From MWBV01 sp964447315 (GTDB lineage Archaea; Nanobdellota; Nanobdellia; Pacearchaeales; GW2011-AR1), in assembly GCA_964447315.1 (NCBI GenBank), contig CAYURQ010000008.1, positions 1 to 31,970 of the forward strand: a DNA stretch of 31,970 bases, written 5' to 3'. Positions 30,165 to 31,970 of the stretch are shown here, in pieces; positions within the stretch are counted from its first letter, which is position 1, and every line of letters starts with the position of its first letter. Under the pieces are notes generated by a model. That model was not told where the DNA came from. It saw nothing but the letters and a program-made list of their open reading frames with translations, and searched no databases. Made by a program: the position numbers and the translations under genes.

Positions 30165-31325
30165 CTAATTTAAACATTCAGAATAAATTCTTTCTAATTC
30201 TTTGTTTCTTTTTTTAATAGAAAATTTTCCTTCAGATATTTCTTTTAAATTATTTTTTCCCATTTTTTCACGGAGTTTTTTATTTTTAATTAAGATTTCC
30301 ATTTTTTCTGCAATTTTTCTAGAATATGCTTCTTTATTTTTTTGAAAAGCTTTTTCATAAGCATCATAGTAAGTCCAATCATCTTTCCATAAGTGTTTGC
30401 CTTTTTTATCATGCCAAATAATCAAAGGTTCAATTAATAATCCATTTTTTCCTGGTTTAATCATTTCTGGAATTGCATAAAGATTCATTGTTAAAATAGG
30501 CAAACCATAAGCCATTGCTTCAATTATTACAAATCCATAGGTATCAATTCTATTAGGATAAACAAAAATATCGCATTCTTTGAAATGCTCTGCAAGTTCT
30601 TCCCTTGAAAGTTTTGCTTGAATTAATTTTATTTTTTTATCATTTTTATATTCATTAATTATTTCTTTTGGAAACATACTTATTATTCTTAATTCACAAT
30701 TATATTTCTCTTTAATATTATTGAAAGCTTCAATTAGTTCATATCCTCCTTTTTCTTTAAATCTCCTTGATACAAAAAGTAGTTTTACTTTTTTATTTTT
30801 GTTCTTAAATTTTTTATTTAAATTAATTTCAACTTTATGGTGTGTGGGATAAATAACTTCAATTTTATTTTCAAATTCCTTTCCAAAAACTCCTAAAAAT
30901 CCTTTTTTACTTATTTCACTCCAACAAAGAATTTTCTTGCAACTTTTTTGATTTAAAATTTTTTTTGCAATATTTAAAAAGTATTTTCTTTTAGATAAAA
31001 CATATTTAAATCCAAGTAACCCATGACCACTTTCTGTATCAACAATCCAATTTTTATTTCCAAGAATCATTAAGTTATTTGTAGAGTGTATTAAATCGCA
31101 GTTTGGATATTTTATTGGAGCAAAAGGAGGCATTTTTTTGTTGAATGCTCTCCAAATAAAATTTCTTATTTTTCTCTTAATAGAATCTGATTCTTTTGAG
31201 TAATGTTCTGTATCTTTTCTAAAAATATATTCAATATTTTTTGGAGGGTGTTTCCATAATTCTTCATATAGGGGATGGCTTTTTTTACTTAATCTTAAGA
31301 AAACTTTTATTTTTTTATTTTGCAT
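30165..31325 (-). CDS. family 4 glycosyltransferase (GT-B)
   Basis: A protein of 386 residues. The C-terminal half has the GT4 pattern: LLFVSRRFKEKGGYELIEAF (donor-domain start), KECDIFVYPNRIDTYGFVIIEAMAYGLPIL with the E-x7-E-like Glu and the GLP loop, then PEMIKPGKNGLLIEP. The N-terminal half is less conserved, with LIHSTNNL and SGHGLLGFKYVL. The enzyme transfers an activated sugar, retaining configuration, to the growing glycan at the cytoplasmic face. Start ATG 31325 lies 13 nt after the frame-corrected stop of the GT2 gene, so the two form an operon. Confidence 0.9.
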   Translation of the reverse strand: MQNKKIKVFLRLSKKSHPLYEELWKHPPKNIEYIFRKDTEHYSKESDSIKRKIRNFIWRAFNKKMPPFAPIKYPNCDLIHSTNNLMILGNKNWIVDTESGHGLLGFKYVLSKRKYFLNIAKKILNQKSCKKILCWSEISKKGFLGVFGKEFENKIEVIYPTHHKVEINLNKKFKNKNKKVKLLFVSRRFKEKGGYELIEAFNNIKEKYNCELRIISMFPKEIINEYKNDKKIKLIQAKLSREELAEHFKECDIFVYPNRIDTYGFVIIEAMAYGLPILTMNLYAIPEMIKPGKNGLLIEPLIIWHDKKGKHLWKDDWTYYDAYEKAFQKNKEAYSRKIAEKMEILIKNKKLREKMGKNNLKEISEGKFSIKKRNKELERIYSECLN

Positions 31326-31338
31326 TTTATTTTTTTAT

Positions 31339-31970
31339 TTAATATTTGAATTCATCCCAAATTTTTTCATCCCTGTGTTTTCTTTTGTAAAAAACTTCTT
31401 TAAGATGCGGAATTACTTTGAAGTAAAACCCATAATCTTTTTGGAAAATTTCTTCTAAATTTTATTTTTCCATTTTCTTTTGAAAAAAATACAGCACCAA
31501 GATGAATAAGCTGCCAGTAAATTATTTCAATGAAAGAATAATTCATTAGCTCAAGCATTATTGAGTTTTTCTTTGAGATTCCCCAGTGTTTTGTTATTTT
31601 TTTTGGATTTGTTGTTTGTCCTCTAATATGAATTATTGTTGTTTTAGGAGTATAAAGCATTTTAAAACCATTTTTTTTTGCTCTTTCACAATAATCAATT
31701 TCTTCTCCATAAATTGGAAAAAATATTGGATCAAGCAAACCTATTTTTTCAATTAATTCCCTTTTTATTAAAAAAGTAGCACCAACAACATGTTTTACTT
31801 CTTGAATTTGATTTTTTTCTAGGTTCTCTTGATTCTTTTCTGAATTAGTTAATTGTTTTTTTTCTCCAATTGCAAACCCATAATTTTTATTATTTAATGC
31901 ATAATACTGCAAACTTTTATCCGGGTAAATTAATTTACATCCAATAACTCCTGCATTAGGAACTTTCTCC
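31339..31970 (-). CDS. family 2 glycosyltransferase, partial, with an apparent frameshift
   Basis: The gene enters from the right edge: the frame is open to 31970 and reads VPNAGVIGCKLIYPDKSLQYY at its start in the window, so no start codon is present. GT2 marks are VVGATFLIKRELIEKIGLLDP, YGEEIDYCERAKKNGFK and TTIIHIRGQTT, as in rhamnosyltransferase-like enzymes. The original frame stops early at 31400 after a tail that looks random. After removal of one T from the run 31438-31442, the frame reads DYGFYFKVIPHLKEVFYK and ends at 31339, just before the GT4 gene. The shift is either a sequencing error or a real mutation. Confidence 0.75.

Noticed and set aside
1..31970. Insertion sequence or integrase that could explain the two-part structure
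   Set aside because: No transposase, integrase, terminal inverted repeats or attachment site with a tRNA duplication was found; the boundary is far from the tRNA genes.

Overview
The window falls into two parts with different biology, meeting in a gene-poor stretch at about 11.37-11.55 kb. Positions 1 to about 11,370 look like a bacterium of the Bacteroidota type. Every supported gene is on the + strand, and most encode short exported proteins: Sec signal peptides ending in A-Q, and lipoproteins with an S-C lipobox directly after a hydrophobic stretch. Nothing there is metabolic or informational. Genes are separated by strong stem-loops, most followed by T-runs (bacterial intrinsic terminators). 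Recognisable domains are a collagen-like G-x-y repeat, PEGA domains, an Ig/PKD-like domain and a DNRLRE/CBM96-like domain.

Positions about 11,552 to 31,970 are archaeal, most likely DPANN (Woesearchaeota/Pacearchaeota-like; this is inference). The minus-strand operon eL21-Rpo4-DUF655-uS13-uS4-uS11-Rpo3 has archaeal gene order and archaeal-type proteins. Around it lie Rpo10, a lone 5S rRNA gene, a tRNA-Arg with a canonical bulge-helix-bulge intron, and archaeal SecF-SecD. Many starts have a TTTAWAAA-like box 22-30 nt upstream, as expected for leaderless archaeal transcripts. The two halves may reflect an assembly chimera or a real insertion; the sequence alone cannot decide, but the abrupt break and a ribosomal operon that stops after Rpo3 make a chimera the first thing to exclude.

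From about 19.9 kb the archaeal half is devoted to the cell surface. It holds a YdjM-like membrane hydrolase, an unrecognised protein that may be a glycosyltransferase, a methyltransferase, and then a tightly packed + strand cluster (22.4-28.6 kb). That cluster contains a KdsC-like HAD phosphatase, a DUF218 protein, a nucleotidyltransferase fused to an APH-type kinase, a GatZ/KbaZ-like aldolase-family protein, a cupin of the sugar isomerase type, and a second, paralogous nucleotidyltransferase fused to a zinc-binding C-methyltransferase. A Wzx/MATE-type flippase and two minus-strand glycosyltransferases (GT4, and a GT2 with an apparent frameshift) follow. A heptose-7-phosphate kinase homologue (HldE1) lies at 16 kb. 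Together these suggest synthesis and export of a glycan containing an unusual, possibly C-methylated, nucleotide-activated sugar. This cluster is the best candidate for an undescribed pathway.
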